A DNA stretch of 64,000 nt from Bradyrhizobium lablabi (GCF_018129385.1 NZ_JAFCLN010000004.1:310001-374000), one strand, 5' to 3'. Positions 46,921 to 53,222 are shown, counted from the stretch's first letter. Notes: generated by a model from the letters alone, not told the origin. Translations and numbers: made by a program.

Positions 46921-47409
46921 CTACAGCGCGTTGCGCAGCAGCGGGTAGCGCTCCTGCATCGCGACGATGTCGAGCGTCAGCGCCACCGTTTTCGCCAGCG
47001 CGTCCTGTTCGGGCGCGACGGGTACTTCATCCGCCAGGACCGGCTCGGGTTCGGCGGCGATCGGCGCAACGTGCAGCGGCGCCGGTATCTCCGCAGGCGG
47101 CGGTTCGAAGCCGCGGGCCTCGGCCCGCGCTGGCTCACGGCGCGGCGGCAACATCACCCCGCTCCGGCCGAGCCAGGAGATGTCGATCGGGCTGTTGTCC
47201 AGCGAGGCTTCGCGCGTCAGCAATGCTTGCCAGGTCTCGACGGCGGCTTTGGCTTCCCTGATGTTTTCGAGAAAAGCCGTTTCGCTGTGGAAGCGGCGCC
47301 AGCGGCCGGTTTCGAATAGTTCGGTGAGGTATTCCAGCCGCTGCTCGGCAAGGACGCACCAGCGCGCGACAATGTCGCGCCCGCGTGCCGGATCGGTCCG
47401 TTGTGTCAT
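46921..47409 (-). CDS. TIGR03809-type hypothetical protein
   Basis: A 162-residue protein starting MTQRTDPARGRDIVARWC. The N-terminal 75 residues (CVLAEQRLEYLTELFETGRW) match the small TIGR03809 family that accompanies TIGR03808. A proline/glutamate-rich linker and a short C-terminal helix (TLDIVAMQERYPLLRNAL) follow. Function unknown. The ATG at 47409 was chosen as the family-typical start. Last clearly chromosomal gene before the prophage. Confidence 0.75.
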   Translation of the reverse strand: MTQRTDPARGRDIVARWCVLAEQRLEYLTELFETGRWRRFHSETAFLENIREAKAAVETWQALLTREASLDNSPIDISWLGRSGVMLPPRREPARAEARGFEPPPAEIPAPLHVAPIAAEPEPVLADEVPVAPEQDALAKTVALTLDIVAMQERYPLLRNAL

Positions 47410-47835
47410 CAAATTGCCCGTGAGGAGAGAAACGGACGCAGACGCAACCAACCGAATCAGTCTGAGTGTGACGGGGATATTCTGTGGAAAACGTTAACGA
47501 TGTCTAGCTGCCGAAATTACGGGAGCGCGACGGCCGTCTAAGCGGCCGGTTCCACGCGGGATTCTCGTCAACCCTGTGCGCCGGCATGGCCGAAGCGCGA
47601 AACCGTTTTCCCGATTGTGCCTCGGCACCTGATGCCAGCGGTGCCGAATCGAACACGAAAAGCAGCGCTGAAAATAAAAGACCCGTCCGGGGGGACATAT
47701 AGGCAGTGCCCCCGAAGCAAATTCTCAAGCAATTTCGGTACTTAGCTCTCCGGATGTTGCCGGAACTTGCGAGAACGAACCTCGAACCTGCGGCAAGTCT
47801 GACGCGTATTTGACACGCGGCCGTTCGGCGGGCGT
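47410..47835. other. Chromosome-prophage junction region
   Basis: This 426-base gap contains the left prophage boundary somewhere, but no tRNA gene or recognisable attachment core is visible. A leftward frame at 47504-47698 begins MSPRTGLLFSALLFVFDSA, a signal-peptide-like start for a 64-residue protein, but it has no ribosome binding site and I do not call it. The other end of the prophage would be needed to find the att repeats. Confidence 0.4.
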
Positions 47836-48033
47836 TCACCCCTTCTCCTTGCGCTCGCGGCGCTTCAGCTCACGCTCGACAGCCTCGCGGATGAAGGCAG
47901 CCATCCCCTGCTCGCCCACGAGATCGCGTATCCGCTCCCGGACCTCTTCCGAGAGGCGGACCAGTGTCGGCTTGATTCCAAGCGGCGGCCTTCCCATGCG
48001 CCGGGAAGTATCCGGTATCGGAAAAGTTGTCAA
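47836..48033 (-). CDS. Ribbon-helix-helix type DNA-binding protein
   Basis: A 65-residue protein with the pattern of a ribbon-helix-helix repressor: a beta strand TLVRLSEEV followed by two helices (RERIRDLVGEQG and MAAFIREAVERELKRRER). The start is TTG at 48033, decided by a perfect AGGAGG ribosome binding site (complement of 48039-48044) five bases away; the internal ATG at codon 13 lacks one. It is divergent from the early block across a CGATATCG-rich operator, so it probably represses itself and the early promoter. It could instead be an orphan antitoxin. Confidence 0.72.
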   Translation of the reverse strand: MTTFPIPDTSRRMGRPPLGIKPTLVRLSEEVRERIRDLVGEQGMAAFIREAVERELKRRERKEKG

Positions 48034-48044
48034 AACGTCCTCCT

Positions 48045-48088
48045 AAGCGATATCGGTTATTGACGATATAAACGATATCGCTTATAAA
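48045..48088. promoter_or_regulatory. Divergent operator and rightward early promoter
   Basis: Inverted arms AAGCGATATCG (48045-48055) and CGATATCGCTT (48073-48083) flank an extra CGATAT half-site (48064-48069). A rightward promoter is embedded: TTGACG at 48060-48065, a 17-base spacer and TATAAA at 48083-48088. A repressor bound at the arms would cover both hexamers. The left arm touches the ribosome binding site of the leftward RHH gene. Confidence 0.7.
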
Positions 48089-48116
48089 GGCAATATCAAC
48101 AACGGGAGACCGACAA

Positions 48117-48296
48117 ATGGGTACGCCGCAAGCCAACGAAATCCGCCGCCTCCATCGGGTCGTGCGCGAGAACAACCAAACTGACTTCATGAGCTTCTGG
48201 GAGACGTTAAACGGTCTGCTCAAGTCTCGCGGCTTGCCAGAGTTGGGTTATAGCGAGGCGCGCGGCTATTACGCCGACTACAGGGCTCAGTGGTGA
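48117..48296 (+). CDS. Small phage protein, unknown
   Basis: A 59-residue soluble protein, starting MGTPQANEIRRLHRVVREN and ending YYADYRAQW. A GGGAG ribosome binding site lies eight bases ahead. The aromatic C-terminus (GYSEARGYYADYRAQW) looks like a small folded domain. First gene after the early promoter. Its stop overlaps the next start by GTGA. Confidence 0.65.
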   Translation: MGTPQANEIRRLHRVVRENNQTDFMSFWETLNGLLKSRGLPELGYSEARGYYADYRAQW

Positions 48297-48388
48297 ATAG
48301 CGACACGGCACAGGCGATCGCGTTGCTCTGTTACGCGATCGCCCTTTTTCTTGCAGGGCTCTCATTTTGGCTTGGAGCATCCCCATGA
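48293..48388 (+). CDS. 31-residue single-helix membrane protein
   Basis: A GTG-initiated micro-gene locked between its neighbours by a GTGA overlap on the left and an ATGA overlap on the right. It encodes one hydrophobic helix (AIALLCYAIALFLAGLSFWLG) with short polar ends. The coupling on both sides and the clear membrane segment argue it is real. Function unknown; small early-expressed membrane proteins can act in superinfection exclusion. Confidence 0.5.
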   Translation: MNSDTAQAIALLCYAIALFLAGLSFWLGASP

Positions 48389-48591
48389 CCACCCTCTCCA
48401 ACTTCGAACGCGAGATGAAGGCAGAAGCCCGGACGGCTCCGAACAAGTTCGTTCGTGAGCGCCTCCTGACAATGGCCCTGCTCGCAAGGAACCTCGCCGA
48501 TCCCGTGGACGCGAAGCACAGGGCCGACATGGCCGCGTGTCTTGCGCATCAAGCAACCGGGATCGCCGCGATGAAGGGAGGCGGACAATGA
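48385..48591 (+). CDS. Small phage protein, unknown
   Basis: A 68-residue helical protein starting MTTLSNFEREMKAEARTAPN. Soluble, charged, with a central amphipathic region (FVRERLLTMALLARNLADP). Starts and ends within ATGA overlaps, so it is part of a coupled chain. No family recognised. Confidence 0.65.
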   Translation: MTTLSNFEREMKAEARTAPNKFVRERLLTMALLARNLADPVDAKHRADMAACLAHQATGIAAMKGGGQ

Positions 48592-48809
48592 CACCCACGC
48601 ACGCTCAAACTGAATGGCTCAAGGCGAACCCCAAGTTTGTCCAGACGGAGAACGGGGTGGCATATCGTGAAATCGGAGCGGTGAGCCCGGATGGTCGGTT
48701 CATGCAGATCAAGATGCGGCACCCGACCATCTTCCAGCGGGAAAGAGATTGGATGGGCGTTGGCGTGCCGCTCGCCGCCCACCGCCAGGCACAGGGAGGC
48801 GGGCAATGA
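48588..48809 (+). CDS. Small phage protein, unknown
   Basis: A 73-residue protein starting MTPTHAQTEWLKANPKFVQT, predicted mostly beta, with VAYREIGAVSPDGRFMQIKM. A GGAGGCGGACA ribosome binding site precedes it. Coupled by ATGA to both neighbours. No family recognised. Confidence 0.65.
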   Translation: MTPTHAQTEWLKANPKFVQTENGVAYREIGAVSPDGRFMQIKMRHPTIFQRERDWMGVGVPLAAHRQAQGGGQ

Positions 48810-49027
48810 GCCGATGGCCTCGCCGATTCCGAACCTTCTGGTGCGTCACCGACAAAAGAGGAAACGTTTACGTCGGGAGCGCCAGAAGGACGCGCTCAGC
48901 GTCAATCGCCGCCTTTCTGAGCGACAACGAGGACAGCCAAGTCACAATCGACCAACCTTGGGCGACGTGGCGCCGCTGGGGTTTCGTTTGCCAGCGCTGC
49001 GACATCAAAATTCGCAATGCCGCCTGA
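48806..49027 (+). CDS. Small phage protein, unknown
   Basis: A 73-residue basic protein starting MSRWPRRFRTFWCVTDKRGN. It has three cysteines, two as CQRC near the C-terminus, which could be half of a metal site. The ribosome binding site GGGAGGCGGGCA is strong. Coupled by ATGA to the previous gene. No family recognised. Confidence 0.62.
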   Translation: MSRWPRRFRTFWCVTDKRGNVYVGSARRTRSASIAAFLSDNEDSQVTIDQPWATWRRWGFVCQRCDIKIRNAA

Positions 49028-49046
49028 CACACCAGGGAGAGGACTG

Positions 49047-49361
49047 ATGAAGTCAAAAAAATACGGCCCTTATCCAAAATGCACATGCGACGACCACCAC
49101 CCAGTTAATGCGCGACGAGGTGACGGCATGGCCGTGGCGCAATGGTCCTGCCCCCAGCATGGGAATACGTTCGAGGAAATGCCGCTCGGGATTAGCCTGA
49201 CGCACGAGCAAAACGAAGTGCTTCGCGTCATCAAGGAGCGGCACGATGCCGGCCTTCCAGCCGACGCCGACACAGTTTCCAAAATCCTAAACTACTCAAC
49301 ATGGCGCACCGACAGGGCGTTTGCAGTGCTGATGTCGGTCGGGTTCATCGAGCGCACGTAG
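49047..49361 (+). CDS. Phage protein with Cys-rich and winged-helix-like parts
   Basis: A 104-residue protein. The N-terminal half has Cys/His residues (PKCTCDDHHP, WSCPQHG) suggesting a small zinc site. The C-terminal half (LTHEQNEVLRVIKERHDAGL, then DADTVSKILNYST and FAVLMSVGFIERT) has the helix-helix-wing pattern of a winged helix-turn-helix. It could be an early regulator. The ribosome binding site GGGAGAGGA precedes the ATG at 49047. Confidence 0.65.
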   Translation: MKSKKYGPYPKCTCDDHHPVNARRGDGMAVAQWSCPQHGNTFEEMPLGISLTHEQNEVLRVIKERHDAGLPADADTVSKILNYSTWRTDRAFAVLMSVGFIERT

Positions 49362-49381
49362 CACATTGGAGAGCAACGCAG

Positions 49382-49594
49382 ATGATCTACGCACAGATCA
49401 AATCCGGCCGGAAGCTGCACCTCGTTTGCGAGGCCGGCGAGGAAGACCGAGGCAGCATCGTTCGGTACGGATACCTCGGCGCCCCGCTGTGCGGCCAGCA
49501 CATGGAGGGCAACTACCGAATGACCATCAATGTGCCGCTCGGCAATGCCTGCAAGAAATGCCGGTTAGCCTACACCCGGCGCACACATCAGTAG
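49382..49594 (+). CDS. Small Cys-containing phage protein
   Basis: A 70-residue beta-rich protein starting MIYAQIKSGRKLHLVCEAGE. The four cysteines are arranged CEAG, LCGQH and NACKKC, which could bind zinc. Ribosome binding site GGAGAG upstream. No family recognised. Confidence 0.65.
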   Translation: MIYAQIKSGRKLHLVCEAGEEDRGSIVRYGYLGAPLCGQHMEGNYRMTINVPLGNACKKCRLAYTRRTHQ

Positions 49595-49606
49595 GGAGTG
49601 CAGGCT

Positions 49607-49846
49607 ATGGGCCTCAGCCAAACAGAAATGATGCGCCAACTGCATGCTTATGCACACGCTGAAATGCGCAACCGTGGCCTTGAAGCTGCTGCGCAGCTTG
49701 TTGAGCGCCAATATGCAAGAAGCAGTACCGAGCGTTTCGATAGGACTCAGACCGCCGCCGCAATTCGCGCGCTCAAGACTGATCCCAATGCACACTTAAC
49801 CGCATGGTGGTCCGATGAACCGCCCGCACAGACGAATGGAGAGTGA
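49607..49846 (+). CDS. Small helical phage protein
   Basis: A 79-residue charged protein starting MGLSQTEMMRQLHAYAHAEM, predicted helical in the first 60 residues, ending in a proline tail. Ribosome binding site GGGAGTG upstream. No family recognised. Confidence 0.6.
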   Translation: MGLSQTEMMRQLHAYAHAEMRNRGLEAAAQLVERQYARSSTERFDRTQTAAAIRALKTDPNAHLTAWWSDEPPAQTNGE

Positions 49847-49853
49847 GGCATCG

Positions 49854-50096
49854 ATGCCCAGTGACGACAAACATAACGCCCCATGCACCGAAGATTACGC
49901 GGAATCCATTCGATTGTTACGAAAATATAGAGTTCGATCCGGAGAGACCATAGGTCAACTTCTCGCCCGCATTGATCGGCCGAAACGAGACGATTTGAGA
50001 AAGATGCTGGGGGCTTGGCAATTCTGGGGCGAGCTTGGCCCAGAGCTTCAATCCGAGCTGCTCGACTGCATCGAACACACCTATCGGCGCTGCTGA
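49854..50096 (+). CDS. Small helical phage protein
   Basis: An 80-residue protein starting MPSDDKHNAPCTEDYAESIR. Predicted to be two or three helices (LRKYRVRSGETIGQLLARI and LRKMLGAWQFWGEL). An upstream in-frame ATG at 49815 overlaps the previous gene; the later one was chosen because of the GAGTGAGG sequence ahead. No family recognised. Confidence 0.58.
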   Translation: MPSDDKHNAPCTEDYAESIRLLRKYRVRSGETIGQLLARIDRPKRDDLRKMLGAWQFWGELGPELQSELLDCIEHTYRRC

Positions 50097-50114
50097 CCGA
50101 AGAACGAGGACAAC

Positions 50115-50333
50115 ATGAGCGAGAGACCCGCTAACGCCGAGATGATCGAGGGCTTCATGGACGGTTACGACCTGACCGCGCCGGAGCCATCCGGCAATCG
50201 AAGCAACAGCTACCGGCACGGCTTCATGGTCGCGCGGATCGACAAGGGCGTGATCCCCTATCGCGGCCCCGCGGATCATCTCCGGAAGCTAGCCGACGCA
50301 GCGATGGAAGCCGACGAACCGAGAGGAATTTGA
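50115..50333 (+). CDS. Small phage protein, unknown
   Basis: A 72-residue protein starting MSERPANAEMIEGFMDGYDL. It has a conserved-looking centre (NSYRHGFMVARIDKG) reminiscent of small ribosome-modulation-factor-like phage proteins with a YxxGxxxAR pattern, though this is only a resemblance. GAGGACAAC precedes the start. It abuts the next gene by one base. Confidence 0.62.
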   Translation: MSERPANAEMIEGFMDGYDLTAPEPSGNRSNSYRHGFMVARIDKGVIPYRGPADHLRKLADAAMEADEPRGI

Positions 50334-50334
50334 A

Positions 50335-50643
50335 ATGAGCGAGACAATCGACCGAGAGGACACCAGCATCGGCGGAGTTACGTGGCATTGCAGCGACGAG
50401 GACAGCGGTCCCGATGTCGGGATCAGCGTTTATCTCGGGCCTGATGACCGCCTCTGGTGCGGCGAAGTTAGCCGCCAGTTGTTCGATGGCGCCGATGGGC
50501 AAAAGCATTACCGAGACGACTATGGTTGGTTCATCGTTCGCTATCGCGGCAAAGAGACGATTCTGCTCGCGAAGTGCGCCGGAGAGGAAGCCGCACGGGA
50601 ATTCATTGAGCAGATCGGCATCTGGGTTCGCGCCGCGGCTTGA
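50335..50643 (+). CDS. Phage protein, unknown
   Basis: A 102-residue acidic protein starting MSETIDREDTSIGGVTWHCS. It is predicted alpha/beta, with a beta-rich middle (DYGWFIVRYRGKETILLAKC) and a C-terminal helix (EEAAREFIEQIGIW). Ribosome binding site GAGAGGAA upstream. No family recognised. Confidence 0.65.
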   Translation: MSETIDREDTSIGGVTWHCSDEDSGPDVGISVYLGPDDRLWCGEVSRQLFDGADGQKHYRDDYGWFIVRYRGKETILLAKCAGEEAAREFIEQIGIWVRAAA

Positions 50644-50667
50644 AGCACTTGAGCAGGGAGCGCAGCC

Positions 50668-50886
50668 ATGAAGCATATCTATTGCTGTGATTGCGGGGCG
50701 GAAACTGAAATCCAGGCCCATCAAATGGCGATCGGAAGCACCATGCAGTGCCCGGCCTGCAAGAAAGTTGGGGCGCGCGTTCTGTCAAGAGGCCGCGGTT
50801 CGTGCTGGATAACGGTCGATCCGAAAGAGGTTGAGTTCTACGACATACTCGGCGTCAGGTACGACGGTGAGGACGCCGCAGTCTGA
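50668..50886 (+). CDS. Zinc-ribbon-like small phage protein
   Basis: A 72-residue protein with two cysteine pairs, CCDCG (residues 6-10) and CPACKK (28-33), spaced as in a zinc ribbon. A C-terminal beta-rich half follows (CWITVDPKEVEFYDILG). Strong ribosome binding site GCAGGGAG. Likely binds nucleic acid or protein; function unknown. Confidence 0.68.
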   Translation: MKHIYCCDCGAETEIQAHQMAIGSTMQCPACKKVGARVLSRGRGSCWITVDPKEVEFYDILGVRYDGEDAAV

Positions 50887-50909
50887 CGCTGATAAACAGG
50901 GAGAGACAG

Positions 50910-51125
50910 ATGCAATTCGAGCCAGGCTGGCTGATGAAGACCTGCCGCGCCGCGCATATCAGTTCAATGATGCAAAACTCACCCAGCCTGATCCGATCGG
51001 TTGGGCTGAACGCTGATACACCAGTTCCGGACGACGAAGCAGAAGAGCTATTTGCCCTGATGAATTCCCGATTCCGAGCGTGGACCGGGCGCAGCTTGGC
51101 TGAGCAAATGCAGCGAAGCACTTAA
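50910..51125 (+). CDS. Small phage protein, unknown
   Basis: A 71-residue protein starting MQFEPGWLMKTCRAAHISSM. A CAGGGAGAGACAG ribosome binding site precedes it. The C-terminal half (DDEAEELFALMNSRFRAWTG) is a plausible amphipathic helix. An alternative frame at 50831-51016 lacks a ribosome binding site. It ends seven bases before the structured element at 51132. Confidence 0.55.
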   Translation: MQFEPGWLMKTCRAAHISSMMQNSPSLIRSVGLNADTPVPDDEAEELFALMNSRFRAWTGRSLAEQMQRST

Positions 51126-51131
51126 GCCAGA

Positions 51132-51258
51132 TGTGCAGAGGCGGGGTGAGGTTGGAATGCTCACGCGGAGAGCGTCACGCTCTCCTAGGGCGGTAACAAG
51201 CCAGCGGGGCTTCCGTCCCCGCCGCCGGAGTAGCGAACGGCCACCCCACCCCTGCACA
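51132..51258 (+). ncRNA. Candidate structured RNA, multi-hairpin with long closing stem
   Basis: The ends pair as a 17-position stem, 51132-51148 with 51242-51258, with 15 canonical pairs and two A/C mismatches. Inside are a perfect 8-bp hairpin with a 3-base loop (51167-51185, GGAGAGCG-TCA-CGCTCTCC) and a 6-bp GC hairpin (51204-51222, GCGGGG/CCCCGC). The latter is extended by GGCGG/CCGCC at 51189-51193 and 51222-51226. An alternative hairpin GTGAG/CTCAC is at 51146-51164. No convincing coding frame occupies it. It does not fold as a tRNA and lacks a CCA end. The plus strand is assumed from the flanking genes. Confidence 0.55.
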
Positions 51259-51347
51259 TACCCTGAGCCACCTTCGACTCCCCGGCCCCGCTCTGGTAGG
51301 CTTGGATGGTTTTGGACAATGACCAGCGGAGAGGACGAGAGTTGGCC

Positions 51348-51375
51348 ACTGGTGATCAGAGACTACCGATGAGGA
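51348..51375 (+). repeat. Duplicated leader, copy 1
   Basis: The stretch ACTGGTGATCAGAGAC then TACCGATGAGGAG leads directly into the ribosome binding site and start of the gene at 51383. A near-identical stretch at 54332-54360 leads into a different gene, also starting ATGAGC. Confidence 0.75.
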
Positions 51376-51382
51376 GAGAAGG

Positions 51383-51637
51383 ATGAGCGACCTGCCCCCC
51401 ACTTGGAAGGAAGACGAGGTTGTCACAGCACACAATTGCTTCGTGATCGGAGATTTCCCAACCATAGGCATCATTGGCTACGACGCCGGCTATGCGAACC
51501 TAACCGGCAGTAACAACGTTTGGCTCGGCCCGGATGGCGATCTGGCTTACAAATCCAGAGAACGGTTGAACGAGTATTTCGAGGACTTCAAGAAGCGCCT
51601 CGCTGCGGCAAGAGCTAAGTACGGATTGGAGCCTTGA
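51383..51637 (+). CDS. Small phage protein, unknown
   Basis: An 84-residue protein starting MSDLPPTWKEDEVVTAHNCF. A glycine-rich beta half (GDFPTIGIIGYDAGYANLTG) is followed by a charged C-terminal helix (RLNEYFEDFKKRLAAARAK). The ribosome binding site GGAGAGAAGG lies at the end of the duplicated leader. No family recognised. Confidence 0.65.
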   Translation: MSDLPPTWKEDEVVTAHNCFVIGDFPTIGIIGYDAGYANLTGSNNVWLGPDGDLAYKSRERLNEYFEDFKKRLAAARAKYGLEP

Positions 51638-51669
51638 GACCCATCCTGCTGTTTTGGTAGCCTTATGGG

Positions 51670-51870
51670 ATGGCCAAGGACGATCCGATCAGAATCCTCC
51701 GACACAGCGTCATTCTGGACTGTGGCAGCTTTGAAGTCCGGTTTAAGGACGGCCGGCCGAGCGAATACTTCTATTGGGATGATAATCCTGGAAGACGTTC
51801 GATCACGAGAAAGATGGATCAGGCTGAGGCAATGGAGGCGGCCAAGAGGTTCGCAAGGAGCCAATCCTAA
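51670..51870 (+). CDS. Small phage protein, unknown
   Basis: A 66-residue protein starting MAKDDPIRILRHSVILDCGS. Beta-rich first half (FEVRFKDGRPSEYFYWDD) and a helical end (MDQAEAMEAAKRFARSQ). The stop shares a base with the next start codon (TAATG). This looks like a small single-domain protein similar in plan to the 42-residue gene at 52076. Confidence 0.65.
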   Translation: MAKDDPIRILRHSVILDCGSFEVRFKDGRPSEYFYWDDNPGRRSITRKMDQAEAMEAAKRFARSQS

Positions 51871-52079
51871 TGCCCCGCAAACAGTTGGAAATTCCTCCAG
51901 AGGCCGCCCAAGAGTTCATTCGGGATATGAAGGCGTTCTTTGAAGCCAAAGGCCAGCTTGAAGGGGATGAAATAGCCGCTACCGCCCTCTGGAAATTAAA
52001 ACAGCACCTGCCACGAGGAACAAAAATAGGGCTGACCCGCGTTAAGGAATTGTTCCATGCGATGAGGGATGAACTGTGA
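51870..52079 (+). CDS. Small phage protein, unknown
   Basis: A 69-residue helical protein starting MPRKQLEIPPEAAQEFIRDM, with AFFEAKGQLEGDEIAATALW and a basic C-terminal part. The TAATG and GTGA overlaps couple it to both neighbours. Similar short proteins occur, from memory, in other Bradyrhizobium genomes. Function unknown. Confidence 0.68.
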   Translation: MPRKQLEIPPEAAQEFIRDMKAFFEAKGQLEGDEIAATALWKLKQHLPRGTKIGLTRVKELFHAMRDEL

Positions 52080-52204
52080 AGGTCTGGATTTACGAGAAGG
52101 GGCGGCCGAACGAAAGGCGCTTCGCCTCGGAGGAAGAGGCACAGCGCTGGCTTGAAAAACATGACCCCGAAGGTGTGGCTTTTGCTTATGAAGTGATGGA
52201 ATGA
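52076..52204 (+). CDS. 42-residue phage protein
   Basis: A GTG-initiated gene with GTGA overlap to the previous one. It encodes MKVWIYEKGRPNERRFASEE followed by EAQRWLEKHDPEGVAFAYEV: a short strand, a helix and a strand. The stop overlaps the next micro-gene by ATGA. Composition is that of a folded small domain. Confidence 0.55.
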   Translation: MKVWIYEKGRPNERRFASEEEAQRWLEKHDPEGVAFAYEVME

Positions 52205-52281
52205 GACCCTTCAGGATTGAGATTGTTATTGCTGTTTTGGTCCTGTGTGGATGGGGAGTGTGGAGGTGGCTTATCGCTTAG
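52201..52281 (+). CDS. 26-residue single-helix membrane protein
   Basis: A micro-gene coupled by ATGA to the previous gene. It encodes one hydrophobic helix (IEIVIAVLVLCGWGVWRWLI) with a basic N-terminus. It overlaps the 3' end of the convergent DUF6378 gene by 11 bases. Possibly real given the coupling and composition, but the length is minimal. Confidence 0.4.
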   Translation: MRPFRIEIVIAVLVLCGWGVWRWLIA

Positions 52282-52552
52282 CTGCCGCGATTTCTCCAGC
52301 ACAGGCAATGTACCCGATCGCGTCGATTGCGTCGTCGGGGTTGACTTCGCCGGATTGAGTCCGTGCGATCTTTAGAAGGGCCATCATGTGGCCGACATCG
52401 GAGGCGTCAAGAAGCTTCCCGCCCTTGGTCTGGATGTATGCGTTCCAATAGAGCGCAATGTTCGCAAAGTTTCGATGCTTGTCGCCATGGGTCTTGGCGC
52501 GGTCGCCGCCGACGAGTTCTTGAGCCTTCGCGATCAGTTCGACTGCTTGCAT
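52271..52552 (-). CDS. DUF6378-like phage protein
   Basis: A 93-residue protein starting MQAVELIAKAQELVGGDRAK. The segment THGDKHRNFANIALYWNAYI and the C-terminal DVGHMMALLKIARTQSG, NPDDAIDAIGYIACAGE match DUF6378, a family common in phages. The histidine/aspartate pattern resembles small MazG-like nucleotide hydrolases, but activity is unproven. Ribosome binding site GGTGAGAAA. It is leftward within an otherwise rightward block. Confidence 0.78.
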   Translation of the reverse strand: MQAVELIAKAQELVGGDRAKTHGDKHRNFANIALYWNAYIQTKGGKLLDASDVGHMMALLKIARTQSGEVNPDDAIDAIGYIACAGEIAAAKR

Positions 52553-52632
52553 TTTCTCACCGTTGTTTCGCAGATCAAGCTACCACAGACTCGTGTTTCA
52601 TGCTATAAAAATAGTGGTTTTTGGAGATTCAC

Positions 52633-52947
52633 ATGGACATGATTGATAGGGTCGCGGCAGCCATCATGCTCGCCGTAACCGATGGTCACGGCTTCCAAGC
52701 AAACTGGAAGGAACAGCCAGACGACGTGAGGGGTTTTTGGCGCACGGTTGCCCGCGCCGCCATAGAAGCAATGCGCGAGCCAACGGACTGCATGTGCAGG
52801 GCTGGCGCAGCTAAGTGGGATGATGATTGGTGTTCCGAAACCAACGCGCTGAATATGTGGAGCGGCATGATCGACGCCGCGCTATCGGACAAGAACCCAC
52901 AGGCCGATATTGCTGAAAGCATAGCCAGCATAGACAACCCCCATTGA
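52633..52947 (+). CDS. Phage protein, unknown
   Basis: A 104-residue protein starting MDMIDRVAAAIMLAVTDGHG. It is helical, with FWRTVARAAIEAMREPTDCM and a second helix (ALNMWSGMIDAALSDK), typical of small phage proteins of unknown function. The ATG at 52633 has GGAG six bases ahead. Its last 66 bases overlap, antisense, the small gene at 52882-53028. Confidence 0.62.
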   Translation: MDMIDRVAAAIMLAVTDGHGFQANWKEQPDDVRGFWRTVARAAIEAMREPTDCMCRAGAAKWDDDWCSETNALNMWSGMIDAALSDKNPQADIAESIASIDNPH

Positions 52948-53028
52948 AGGATTACTGAGATAGAACTGCTCAGCGGCTATGTAGGCATAGATCAGGCCGA
53001 CGAACGCGACCAAGGCGGGAGACATCAT
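52882..53028 (-). CDS. 48-residue phage membrane protein
   Basis: A small gene with two hydrophobic segments: ALVAFVGLIYAYIAAEQFYL and a second around VVYAGYAFSNIGLWVLV. The YAGYAxxNIGLW pattern resembles small membrane proteins I recall from other phages. The first ATG overlaps the stop of the upstream zinc protein (ATGA), so it is the third gene of a leftward unit after the metallophosphoesterase. It overlaps the opposite-strand gene at 52633-52947. Confidence 0.65.
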   Translation of the reverse strand: MMSPALVAFVGLIYAYIAAEQFYLSNPSMGVVYAGYAFSNIGLWVLVR

Positions 53029-53222
53029 TTGTCTTTCTCGAATTTGAACTTCTTGCGGGCTTCCTTGGTGGCCCTCTGACTCTGACGGGCTCGAAATAGA
53101 AGCTTTCCGTTCTCGACCTTGAAGTCAGTGATATGCACTAGCCCACAATGACAGCACATATCCCGCTGCCCGGTCCAAGAGGCTTCGTACCATTCCCCGT
53201 CGATTACCTGCGTGTATTTCAT
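53025..53222 (-). CDS. Small phage protein with CCHCG motif
   Basis: A 65-residue protein starting MKYTQVIDGEWYEASWTGQR. It has a CCHCGLVH cluster at residues 23-30, a likely partial metal site, and a highly basic C-terminus (RATKEARKKFKFEKDK). It overlaps the metallophosphoesterase gene upstream by four bases and the 48-residue membrane gene downstream. Confidence 0.7.
   Translation of the reverse strand: MKYTQVIDGEWYEASWTGQRDMCCHCGLVHITDFKVENGKLLFRARQSQRATKEARKKFKFEKDK

Noticed and set aside
47504..47839. Leftward frame with a signal-peptide-like internal start at 47698
   Set aside because: No ribosome binding site, no family likeness, and it lies at the prophage junction.
50831..51016. 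61-codon frame overlapping the genes at 50668 and 50910
   Set aside because: No ribosome binding site, and it would overlap two better-supported frames.
51146..51164. GGTTGGAATGC resembling a tRNA T-arm
   Set aside because: No acceptor stem, anticodon arm or CCA end can be arranged around it. It fits better as part of the larger fold.
51133..51372. 79-codon plus-strand frame across the structured element
   Set aside because: It is Arg/Pro/Ser-rich, lacks a ribosome binding site, and the segment is better explained by base pairing.
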